Assembly (NCBI GenBank): GCA_003508755.1
Contig: DNTK01000433.1
Coordinates: 1-12,025 of the forward strand
Reading direction: 5' to 3'
Origin: Bacteroidales bacterium
GTDB taxonomy: Bacteria; Bacteroidota; Bacteroidia; Bacteroidales; UBA10428
DNA: 12,025 nucleotides
This document shows, in pieces, positions 1-7,341 of this stretch. Both the position numbers and the translations under genes were made by a program. The notes below the pieces were generated by a model. That model saw nothing but the letters and a program-made list of their open reading frames with translations, was not told where the DNA came from and did no database searches. Within the stretch, counting starts at the first letter, position 1; each line of letters begins with the position of its first letter.

Positions 1-123
1 GGGATGTATTGCGGGGTTGGCGGAGGTGGCTCCAGCTGTGGTGTTGGCGTATCCAGTACCAGCACAATCGTACAGGGCGATTTTACTGCAGGCTTAATTT
101 TTCAATTGGGTGAAGATTATTAA
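1..123 (+). CDS. C-terminal end of a probable outer-membrane beta-barrel protein (partial)
   Basis: Frame 1 is open from the first base of the window to a TAA stop at 121-123, giving the last 40 residues of a protein whose start lies outside. The visible part begins with a glycine-rich stretch holding two cysteines (visible residues 4 and 13). It then gives a Ser/Thr-rich segment and the alternating strand GDFTAGLIFQLGEDY. A terminal strand with alternating hydrophobic and polar residues, ending close to an aromatic residue, is typical of Bacteroidota outer-membrane barrels, but 40 residues are too few to name a family. A different secreted or surface protein is possible. The 115 bases to the next gene suggest that gene has its own promoter. 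Confidence 0.6.
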   Translation, partial: GMYCGVGGGGSSCGVGVSSTSTIVQGDFTAGLIFQLGEDY

Positions 124-183
124 CCATTTACTTTTCGAAATTTAACGCACTTAGAGTTTTTAAAACAGTTACTTAAGACCTAG

Positions 184-198
184 TTTATAATTTATAAA
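184..198. repeat. AT-rich perfect inverted repeat upstream of the N-acyltransferase gene
   Basis: TTTATAA and TTATAAA are exact 7-nt inverted arms separated by one T. They are flanked at a distance by CCTA (179-182) on the left and TAGG (201-204) on the right, which are also complementary. The site ends 40 bases before the start codon at 239, where an operator or promoter element could lie. No match to the Bacteroidota promoter consensus (TTG, then TAnnTTTG) is convincing here. In AT-rich DNA such palindromes arise by chance, so its function is an inference. Confidence 0.25.
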
Positions 199-238
199 GA
201 TTAGGCCACTAAATTCGCATGTATCCATAGCAGTAAAC

Positions 239-1075
239 ATGGGAGTTAAAACAACGCTACCTACATCGGCCTATTCTTTGGAGGATTACTTACCTGACTT
301 TAGCATTCAGGACGATTATTATTCTGTATCGCTAGCCACTTCAGTGCAGGAATTAGATGAAGCATTTAAACTCAGATTCGAGGTGTTTAATCTTGAATTA
401 CAGGAAGGTTTACAAAGCTCATATTTAACCTTGCGCGATGAGGATGCATTTGACAAGCAATGCCATCATCTGATAATTAAAGAGAAAATAACCGGTGTCA
501 TTATTGGAACCTACCGAATGCAAACCAATGAACATGCACAACAAGGTATTGGGTTTTATTCTGGCAGCGAATTTCAGTTTGAGATGTTTCATAAGAATGT
601 ATTGGCTAATTCTGTGGAGTTAGGTCGCGCATGTATTGCTAAAGCATATCGAAATAAAAAGGTATTATTTCTGTTGTGGTGTGGTATTGCCCAATATGCA
701 ATAGCTTTTCAGAAACGCTATTTATTTGGTTGTTGTTCGCTTGCCAGCCAGAATATTAATGAGGGAAATAAATTGTGGCATCAGTTAGAAGAAGATGGGC
801 ATATAACCAAGAGTGATATCATCCCGGCCCGAAAAGAGTATTCAACTGAATCCGATTATTCAAACTATAAACAAATGGAGCAGGTTAACATGCCTCCCCT
901 TCTTGGAATGTATTTGCGATATGGTGCCAAAGTAGTAAGCTATCCGGCAATCGACCGGGAATTTAAAACCATCGATTATTTAATATTGTTGGATGTTGCT
1001 GATTTAAATCCTGCAATAAAAAGATTGTTTTTTAAGCTTCCTGAATCAGAAGCAGTCTATTGTCCTCCAAAATAA
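239..1075 (+). CDS. OlsB/GlsB-like GNAT-fold N-acyltransferase (hemolysin-family, aminolipid synthesis)
   Basis: This 278-residue protein has no signal peptide and matches the Acetyltransf_5 type of GNAT fold found in ornithine-lipid OlsB and Bacteroides glycine-lipid GlsB. Those enzymes move a 3-hydroxyacyl chain from acyl carrier protein to the alpha-amino group of an amino acid, making a lyso-aminolipid at the membrane. Visible signatures are LRFEVF (45-50), an acidic segment before CHHL (67-78), GTYRM (90-94), VELGRACI (126-133), LFGCCSL (162-168) and LLGMYLRYGAKV (220-231). The length is normal for the family. The ATG at 239 is the first good start and has no clear Shine-Dalgarno site. 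No PlsC-type O-acyltransferase, the usual partner (OlsA/GlsA), lies in the window. The substrate amino acid cannot be read from the sequence; glycine is a guess from the phylum. Confidence 0.8.
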   Translation: MGVKTTLPTSAYSLEDYLPDFSIQDDYYSVSLATSVQELDEAFKLRFEVFNLELQEGLQSSYLTLRDEDAFDKQCHHLIIKEKITGVIIGTYRMQTNEHAQQGIGFYSGSEFQFEMFHKNVLANSVELGRACIAKAYRNKKVLFLLWCGIAQYAIAFQKRYLFGCCSLASQNINEGNKLWHQLEEDGHITKSDIIPARKEYSTESDYSNYKQMEQVNMPPLLGMYLRYGAKVVSYPAIDREFKTIDYLILLDVADLNPAIKRLFFKLPESEAVYCPPK

Positions 1076-1122
1076 AATACCAGCGTGATATCAACATAAA
1101 TTATAGCTCAATAACTTTTTAT

Positions 1123-3081
1123 CTAGCTGTCAGTCGGAGCTAAAACTATCTTTTTATTTCCATGCTTTACGATTTCCTTAAAATAGTACTTAATAAGGTT
1201 ATAATCTGTTTGCAGGTATTCAGAATTCTTGAAGTAATAACTCATTGTAACCTGCAATTCATCACCATTTTCTAGGATATTGTATTTCATTTCAAACAGG
1301 TTGTTTCGAACATGAAAATTATCTGGCTTATAATCAATTCTATAATTCTCTGGAATTTTAATGGTTGTAACATATGACTGTATTTTTGGATAATGCATGT
1401 CCAGTGGATAATGTCGTTTATCTTGTTTTAAAGGGTTTTCAGAAATACACTCAAAAAGGAATGGCGAAATATAAAACTTATTGTTTATCTTCTCAGCTGG
1501 GTTATTAACCTTAAACTTATACTGATAATCAGTGTTTATATCCTCGAGTCCTTCAATTTCAGTGCAGGAATCAACTAAATTGTATCCTTTTTTTGTAAGT
1601 GCTGTATTTAGTTTTTCAATATCATCTCCATATTTCTTTCTTAAATAGAGAGCAGTATATTCATCAGCAGATAATTCTACTTCTCCTTCAATACTGTCAT
1701 TTGCGACATCGATATCAAATGAATATTTCATCTTGGATGGCTTGTTAAATTTTAAATCAACCCATCCGATTTTGTCTGAATTAATCAATAAACCATTATC
1801 ATTAATACATCTGGGAGGTATTCTGAAAGGTTGGGTTAAAGTTTCCGTGGCATCTGCCAATTGGGGCTTCCCATCGAAATATGCAAGGCCAAGTGTATAG
1901 TTAAAAAAATGGATGAAAGGATAATCACTTTTCACTTTTCCATGATTTCTGGTACTAATTAATACCCCATATGATTCTATACCCACAGCATTTAATAATC
2001 CAATCATAAAAAGATTCAGCTCGGCACTATTGCCATATTTGTCTTTCATTAATTCATTCACAGATTTTTGTGCATATTTTCTATTTTCACCATTCCAATT
2101 ATAATTGCTTTTCACATAGTTAACCACAGATTCAAATTTTTCTTTGTCGGTTTTGCCTTCAAGAGCAGCAATATCTGGTATTTTACTGGCAGCCTTTTCA
2201 CTTTTCTTAATGAACTTTCCAAAATCTACACGCTTTTCTAGCTCTTTTGCAATCTTTGGCCAAGTGCTCATGTATTCAATTTCGGCACCATTCATTTGTG
2301 TTACTTTTGAAAGTTGAAAATCAATTTTTATTATATAATCATTAACAGAGGTTATAAACTCTTCATCTTTAAATCCATCAATGTTTTTTAATATGAAAAC
2401 ATGAAGCATATCTCTATATTTTGCTGGACCAAATTGCCGCTCCATACTACTCAATTTAGTTTCAAAATGGTCAAATTTTGATACTCCCTGCACAATATAA
2501 CTGTATGTGTAAAATGGAACCAATGAAACCTCATATTTACTATATAGATTTGGAATTCTCCATTGAAACTCCCAATCAACCAGGTTAAATATGTATGGAG
2601 TCTGAATCTTATAGGTATATTCTATTATGGAGCCAACTTTTACATTTGGCAATGCAAGTTTTTTTCGGTCCCAATTTGAATTAATCTTTTCTGTAAAAAG
2701 ATTTTTATTTTTGAATTTGGTTTCAATTAGTTTTCCGTCCTCAAAATTGTACGTTGAACCTTTAACATTGTAAACTTGCTCGTAGTTATTTCCCTCGTGA
2801 TAATAAGGAATATTAACTTCGGCATATTCCAACCCTCCTTCTTTTAAAATTTTTATACGTGTTCTTCGTTCAAAAATTATATCAAAGCCCCCTTCATCAT
2901 CTTTTATAAAAGTTGACTTTCCAATATCATACAATACTACGGCTTCTGCTTCTTTGTCGGTTTTATGCTCAGAATAGCTGATATCTTCTGCCGAAATTTC
3001 CCCGTACTCAAGAGATGTTACTTGTCCGTTTAATGTTATACTAAAAAAGATTGAAAATAGTGGAAATAATAAGTACTTCAT
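1123..3081 (-). CDS. Exported DUF3857/transglutaminase-like protein with a degenerate catalytic triad
   Basis: The 652-residue product begins with a Sec signal peptide (about residues 1-19, hydrophobic LLFPLFSIFFSITL, then GQ). A DUF3857-like beta domain (about 45-230), a transglutaminase-like core (about 300-415) and a beta-rich C-terminal domain (about 440-635, DUF3858-like) follow, so it should act in the periplasm or cell envelope. The core keeps the fold signature KYGNSAELNLFM (348-359), but the catalytic Cys position is Ser352 (AGT at 2026-2028). The His position is Tyr395 (TAT at 1897-1899); the Asp is kept as Asp410. The spacings 43 and 15 equal those of Cys310, His353 and Asp368 in the upstream gene. 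Loss of transglutaminase or protease chemistry is therefore likely, leaving a binding or partner role. It starts 4 nt after the upstream stop, so the two are co-transcribed and probably translationally coupled. Native function is unknown. Confidence 0.85.
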   Translation of the reverse strand: MKYLLFPLFSIFFSITLNGQVTSLEYGEISAEDISYSEHKTDKEAEAVVLYDIGKSTFIKDDEGGFDIIFERRTRIKILKEGGLEYAEVNIPYYHEGNNYEQVYNVKGSTYNFEDGKLIETKFKNKNLFTEKINSNWDRKKLALPNVKVGSIIEYTYKIQTPYIFNLVDWEFQWRIPNLYSKYEVSLVPFYTYSYIVQGVSKFDHFETKLSSMERQFGPAKYRDMLHVFILKNIDGFKDEEFITSVNDYIIKIDFQLSKVTQMNGAEIEYMSTWPKIAKELEKRVDFGKFIKKSEKAASKIPDIAALEGKTDKEKFESVVNYVKSNYNWNGENRKYAQKSVNELMKDKYGNSAELNLFMIGLLNAVGIESYGVLISTRNHGKVKSDYPFIHFFNYTLGLAYFDGKPQLADATETLTQPFRIPPRCINDNGLLINSDKIGWVDLKFNKPSKMKYSFDIDVANDSIEGEVELSADEYTALYLRKKYGDDIEKLNTALTKKGYNLVDSCTEIEGLEDINTDYQYKFKVNNPAEKINNKFYISPFLFECISENPLKQDKRHYPLDMHYPKIQSYVTTIKIPENYRIDYKPDNFHVRNNLFEMKYNILENGDELQVTMSYYFKNSEYLQTDYNLIKYYFKEIVKHGNKKIVLAPTDS

Positions 3082-3085
3082 TTTG

Positions 3086-4933
3086 TTACTTTTTTTGTGT
3101 AATTATGGTTGAAGAATCATCAATTTCTTTAACTCTTTTAATGAATGCATAAAATTCTTCATACTCGTTCGTTGAAATAATCTGCGAGTACACTATGAAT
3201 TGTTTATTAACCAATACGTTATTACCCTCTGCTATAAAGGATATATGATATTGCCCAAAACGAGACTCAAAAGAATTATTATCCGGAATGTTTAAAACTG
3301 CATACTCATTTGGAATTTCATAATTAATACTGTCTATTCGGTTAATTGGGTAACTAATTGCTACCGGTAGTCTCCTTTTCTCGGGCTTTTCAAAATTGGG
3401 AATAGACATAGGTAGGACGTCAATTAATAAATCCTCACCATAAAAGTTGTATAAATTATGAATCCTTGTTTTGTAGCTGAGCTCAATACTCTTGGAGTCT
3501 CTGAAGGGTTCCATTAACTCATAGCTGACAAGCTCTGAACCTTTGTCCAGATAGTGATTTTTAATGACTCTTTCCTGAAGAGATGGATTATATTCTCTTT
3601 TTAAATACAATAATTTTTCAAACTCAGCTCCCCGATATTTATTCAGAAAATCACCGAGTACTTCTGTTGTGCCAAAGCTTTGCGAAAATTTTATCTTACG
3701 CGATTCTAAAACATCATAAAGCCCTAATGCAGGAGTTTGGATGAACTTACTACCATCTTTTGAAATGGCAAATGCTTTTCTGTTTTGAGTAAATGTGCCA
3801 AGATAATTAAACGGTCCATCGCTGGTACAATCTAACCATATTGTATCCTTTTCGATAGGTACTGCTAAAATGATGTGGTTAAACTGTTGTGATGGAAAAT
3901 CTAAATTAATTGTACTAATCTTATCTCCTGCAAATACACTGGTATAATATGATTCAATACCCACATGCTCAAGAACTGATTTAAAATAGTTCGTTAACGC
4001 CTTACAATCGCCATATTTATTTTTTGAGACATACTCAGCCGGATAAGGCTTGAGACCTCCTGTTTCAATTGTAACATTAACATAGCGAGTATTATCCTGT
4101 AAATAGTGGTAAAGTGTTCGAACCTTATCCTTTTGATTCTCCAACCCTGAGATTAGACTTGTGATTTTCATAATCTCATTCTCGGGTAATTTATTTAAAC
4201 CTTCAAGCAAACTTAACTCCCATTCCCCAAAGCTCTCCCAATCAAGAAAGCTTCCTTTTTGTTCAAACTTAAAGACCTCCGGTGCCACATGCACATAAGG
4301 TAGAAACTCTTTGTAAGGAGGTGAATAGACTTCATACAAATATGGCTTTAGGTATTCGCTTTTCCAAACATATATTATTTTGTCTTCTATGGTTTCTCGC
4401 GAGGAAGAAGTTATAAGATTTTCTGTGTAGTTTATTTTTTCTTTTACAGATGTTTCTATTCTTAAACAGGCATTTCGTGTGGGGATTTCAAGGTCCAGAA
4501 CCGGAATCCAATTGACGATATGAAGGTATTCAGTGTACACCACGGTGTAACTATAATTCAGAACATATGGGTATTGATTGTGTTTTAGTGTAAACTCTTT
4601 AACAAAATCATCTTCGTATAGCGATATACTGGAGATAGAACTTCTGGTAATAATTTTATCTCTCTTAAGCTTCTTGATTTTATTGCCATTGATATCGGTT
4701 ATCGATGCCTTAATATCAGAGGGTTTATTTAGTCCGTTGTATGGGATTTCTACTTTTGTATATTGTTCTCCGGCCCTATTATTTATTCGTATTTTATAGC
4801 TGATATTTTTGGTGACTTTTCCTTTTATTACAACAATATTGGTAGTTTGGTCTAAAAGTTCGGCATCATAATTCTGAGAAAAAATAAATGATGTGCTCAG
4901 AAAGAGCAGTGGAATAACTAAATGTATTTTCAT
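3086..4933 (-). CDS. Exported DUF3857/transglutaminase-like protein with an intact Cys-His-Asp triad
   Basis: This 615-residue protein has a Sec signal peptide (about 1-19, IPLLFLSTSFIFSQ). It is followed by a DUF3857-type domain (about 30-215), a transglutaminase-like core (about 255-375) and a C-terminal beta domain (about 400-590). The core shows KYGDCKALTNYF (306-317, Cys310), QQFNHIIL (349-356, His353) and IWLDCTSD (365-372, Asp368), the full triad of papain-like transglutaminase-fold enzymes. These act as transglutaminases, amidases or peptidases, so the reaction here is unknown. It is the first gene of a two-gene operon with the catalytically altered paralogue 4 nt downstream. The 143 bases upstream must hold the promoter, but I see no convincing consensus there. 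Location in the periplasm or at the outer membrane is inferred from the signal peptide, which lacks a lipobox Cys. Confidence 0.85.
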   Translation of the reverse strand: MKIHLVIPLLFLSTSFIFSQNYDAELLDQTTNIVVIKGKVTKNISYKIRINNRAGEQYTKVEIPYNGLNKPSDIKASITDINGNKIKKLKRDKIITRSSISSISLYEDDFVKEFTLKHNQYPYVLNYSYTVVYTEYLHIVNWIPVLDLEIPTRNACLRIETSVKEKINYTENLITSSSRETIEDKIIYVWKSEYLKPYLYEVYSPPYKEFLPYVHVAPEVFKFEQKGSFLDWESFGEWELSLLEGLNKLPENEIMKITSLISGLENQKDKVRTLYHYLQDNTRYVNVTIETGGLKPYPAEYVSKNKYGDCKALTNYFKSVLEHVGIESYYTSVFAGDKISTINLDFPSQQFNHIILAVPIEKDTIWLDCTSDGPFNYLGTFTQNRKAFAISKDGSKFIQTPALGLYDVLESRKIKFSQSFGTTEVLGDFLNKYRGAEFEKLLYLKREYNPSLQERVIKNHYLDKGSELVSYELMEPFRDSKSIELSYKTRIHNLYNFYGEDLLIDVLPMSIPNFEKPEKRRLPVAISYPINRIDSINYEIPNEYAVLNIPDNNSFESRFGQYHISFIAEGNNVLVNKQFIVYSQIISTNEYEEFYAFIKRVKEIDDSSTIITQKK

Positions 4934-5076
4934 GAAACGGTTAAATGTCGTTTTCCTTAACTATAAAATAAAGTATTGCGGATACTCCGAAAATTGAGCT
5001 GAGTCATACACTATACTTGGCCACAATATAAAAAATATTCGCTAAAAGTTAAAAATCTTTAGGGATGTATCTTCGT

Positions 5077-6576
5077 TTATCCTTCCTTCCTTCTTATTTT
5101 ATAACCCAGATACCCCATACCTATTGCCATTAACGGATTTACTATGTTAAAAAAACAATAGGGCAAATAGGTCCATGTAGATACTCCCAGAACTTTTGAT
5201 TGAGTGGCACCACATGTATTCCAGGGAATAAGCACCGAGGTTATGGTACCACCATCCTCAAGGGTACGACTCAAAACCTCAGGCTTTAAACCTCTTTCGT
5301 CATAACTTGCAGCATACATTTCACCTGGCACCACAATAGAAATATATTGATCGGAAGCGGTTATATTAAAAAATATTGAGGTACCTATTGTGGATGCTAT
5401 TAGTGAACCTGTTGATTTCGCCATTTTAATTACCGAGTTCGTGATGCGGGTAAGCATTCCGGCAGCCTGCATGGTTCCCCCGAAAACCATGGCCGATAAA
5501 ATTAGCCAGACGGTATTCAGCATTCCGGCCATTCCTGAAGTAGCAAACAGCTCATTAACAATGGCATTCTCCGAAGAAATGTTTACATCGCCAAACATGG
5601 CTGTCATAAAAGCTTTATAGGAAGCAAATAAATAGGTTCCATCAGCATTCCCAAACACTGAAGCCAGAAAAATCTTGAATTGTGCAATGGTTGAGTCTGC
5701 ATCAATTATTCCTATCTCTAAAATAGTAGACCGCTGAAATATAATTGCAAATAACCCTCCAACTAAGGTTCCAATCATCAATGCTGGCAGCGGTTGAATC
5801 TTTTTAATAATAATTCCGATTAGTATAACCGGAACAAGCAATAATATTGGTGAGATAAAAAAGGAGGTTTCTATTGACTTTATTACGCCTGTTATATTGG
5901 TTTCTACATTTTCCAGTTCGATGACAAATCCTAGCACAGTAAATATGATAATTGCTAATATAATGGAGGGCACCGTGGTTACTGTCATGTAGCGAATGTG
6001 TGTAAATAAATCTGTTCCGGCTATGGCAGGTGCCAAATTGGTCGTATCAGAAAGGGGTGACATTTTATCGCCAAAGTAAGCTCCTGAAATAATAGCGCCG
6101 GCAATCAGCCCCTCATGAAATCCAAGGGCTTTGCCAATACCCAACAAGGCTACCCCAATGGTGGCAATGGTAGACCACGAGGAGCCCGTAGCCAGAGAAA
6201 CCAAACCGCTCACCACCACAGCTGTGAGTAAAAACACTTTTGGATGAATAATCTTCAAACCATAATAAATCATAGCTGGAACAGTACCACTGATTAACCA
6301 GGTACCCGCCAGGGAACCTATAAGCAATAGTATTAGCATGGCCGGCATTGCCTTGCTAATACTTTTTATGATGCGACTTTTGATATCATCCCAGGTAACC
6401 TGATGCCGAATGGCGATTGATGCGGCAATAACAGCTGCCAGAAGCAGTATAATCTGATTGGATCCTCCCAGTGTATCATCTCCAAACACCAATACATTAA
6501 GCGTTAGAAACACAATGAGAAACAAAATGGGAACCAATGAAGAGAAGAGTGTGAGTTCCTTTTTAGATTTAGGCAT
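5077..6576 (-). CDS. nhaC: Na+/H+ antiporter, NhaC family
   Basis: This 499-residue, highly hydrophobic protein has about ten or more predicted membrane segments and belongs to the NhaC family of inner-membrane exchangers. They expel sodium in return for protons and so support pH and salt homeostasis. Family signatures are TGSSWSTIATIGVALLGIG (130-148), GAYFGDKMSPLSDTTNLA (165-182), GTDLFTHIRYM (187-197), NITASDQYISIVVPG (404-418) and EDGGTITSVLIPWNTCG (440-456). The length is normal for NhaC. Some family members instead exchange organic substrates, such as malate/lactate in MleN, so the exact ion specificity is inferred. It is transcribed alone, divergent from yqgE. A three-copy CCTT run lies in the codons for the last few residues. 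Confidence 0.92.
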   Translation of the reverse strand: MPKSKKELTLFSSLVPILFLIVFLTLNVLVFGDDTLGGSNQIILLLAAVIAASIAIRHQVTWDDIKSRIIKSISKAMPAMLILLLIGSLAGTWLISGTVPAMIYYGLKIIHPKVFLLTAVVVSGLVSLATGSSWSTIATIGVALLGIGKALGFHEGLIAGAIISGAYFGDKMSPLSDTTNLAPAIAGTDLFTHIRYMTVTTVPSIILAIIIFTVLGFVIELENVETNITGVIKSIETSFFISPILLLVPVILIGIIIKKIQPLPALMIGTLVGGLFAIIFQRSTILEIGIIDADSTIAQFKIFLASVFGNADGTYLFASYKAFMTAMFGDVNISSENAIVNELFATSGMAGMLNTVWLILSAMVFGGTMQAAGMLTRITNSVIKMAKSTGSLIASTIGTSIFFNITASDQYISIVVPGEMYAASYDERGLKPEVLSRTLEDGGTITSVLIPWNTCGATQSKVLGVSTWTYLPYCFFNIVNPLMAIGMGYLGYKIRRKEG

Positions 6577-6627
6577 AGGGAGAATTATTTAATGATGCTT
6601 GTTGTGATGCTTTATCATATTCTCTTG

Positions 6628-6635
6628 CAAAATAA
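6628..6635 (-). promoter_or_regulatory. Candidate Bacteroidota -7 box for nhaC
   Basis: On the minus strand this reads TTATTTTG, one mismatch from the Bacteroidota -7 consensus TAnnTTTG. It lies 51 bases before the nhaC start codon, which would leave a leader of about 45 nt. No clear TTG was found at the -33 position, so the call is weak. Confidence 0.25.
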
Positions 6636-6701
6636 TAGATTATTAACATTCTGATAAAAGTATTTCTTTTTTTTTAATCTATTTTTACCAATAAATCTAT
6701 T

Positions 6702-6727
6702 AAAGAGAGAGAATGACAACTCTCTTT
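6702..6727 (+). promoter_or_regulatory. Hairpin followed by T-run in the leader upstream of yqgE
   Basis: AAAGAGAG (6702-6709) and CTCTCTTT (6720-6727) are perfect 8-nt inverted arms around a 10-nt loop. A short T extension follows at 6728-6729. After skipping those two bases the arms extend by about four more pairs (ATTA-side at 6698-6701 with AATA at 6730-6733). It sits 24 bases before the yqgE start codon. It could be an attenuator-like leader stem, a weak terminator or an operator; the stem has only four G-C pairs. Confidence 0.35.
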
Positions 6728-6750
6728 TTAATATAGCAGAACAATAGAGT

Positions 6751-7341
6751 ATGATTCTGAACTATAATTTTTTTGAACCGGAAAATCGTCTTGAGCCACA
6801 GAAAGGGAAGGTACTGATCTCCGAACCCTTTCTACAGGACAATTATTTTAAGCGTTCAATAGTGCTAATAACTGAGCACGATGATTCGGAGGGTACTGTT
6901 GGATTTGTATTAAATAAACCCGTGGATATTGCTATTGATGAAATTATTGAAAACTTCCCGAAGTCAAACGCCAGTCTTTCATTGGGCGGACCTGTAAACA
7001 CCAATACTCTCCATTATATACATACACTTGGTGATATTGTACCTAACAGCAACAAGGTAATCGGAAATGTTTACTGGGGGGGTGATTTTGAAGTAGTTGA
7101 AAGACTCATTCAATCCGGTAACATTACAAACACACAAATTAAGTTCTTCTTGGGGTACTCAGGATGGTCACCCAATCAACTCGAAGAGGAACTAAATCAA
7201 AGTGCCTGGCTGGTTTCCGAGCTCTCTCCTGAAAAGATAATGGCTCCCATGAACCGGAATTATTGGAAAAGACACCTTGAAGGCAAGGGTAAGAAGTACG
7301 AAATGTGGTCGAAATTTCCGGAAGATCCTGAAATGAACTAA
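6751..7341 (+). CDS. yqgE: YqgE/AlgH family protein (UPF0301, DUF179)
   Basis: This 196-residue soluble protein belongs to the widespread YqgE/AlgH family (DUF179), whose biochemical role is not settled. In Pseudomonas, AlgH has been linked to alginate regulation. The family pattern is clear: GKVLISEPFL (19-28), a hydrophobic strand with SIVLITEHD (36-44), GFVLNKP (51-57), LGGPV (78-82) and FLGYSGWSPNQLEEEL (133-148). The length is typical. The ATG at 6751 follows a 174-bp divergent promoter region shared with nhaC. No signal peptide is visible, so it is likely cytoplasmic. Its stop codon overlaps that of the convergent aminotransferase gene. Confidence 0.93.
   Translation: MILNYNFFEPENRLEPQKGKVLISEPFLQDNYFKRSIVLITEHDDSEGTVGFVLNKPVDIAIDEIIENFPKSNASLSLGGPVNTNTLHYIHTLGDIVPNSNKVIGNVYWGGDFEVVERLIQSGNITNTQIKFFLGYSGWSPNQLEEELNQSAWLVSELSPEKIMAPMNRNYWKRHLEGKGKKYEMWSKFPEDPEMN

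Noticed and set aside
4578..4799. Plus-strand open frame of 73 codons
   Set aside because: Wholly antisense to the DUF3857 gene, hydrophobic by mirror of its codons, with no recognisable domain.
4979..4989. CGGA-TAC-TCCG inverted repeat upstream of the DUF3857 operon
   Set aside because: The arms are only 4 nt with no flanking support, so chance is likely.
5081..5092. Three CCTT copies at the nhaC 3' end as a phase-variable repeat
   Set aside because: Only three units and at the last codons, so slippage would change little of the protein.
5390..5620. Plus-strand open frame of 76 codons
   Set aside because: Antisense to nhaC, whose protein signatures are unambiguous on the other strand.
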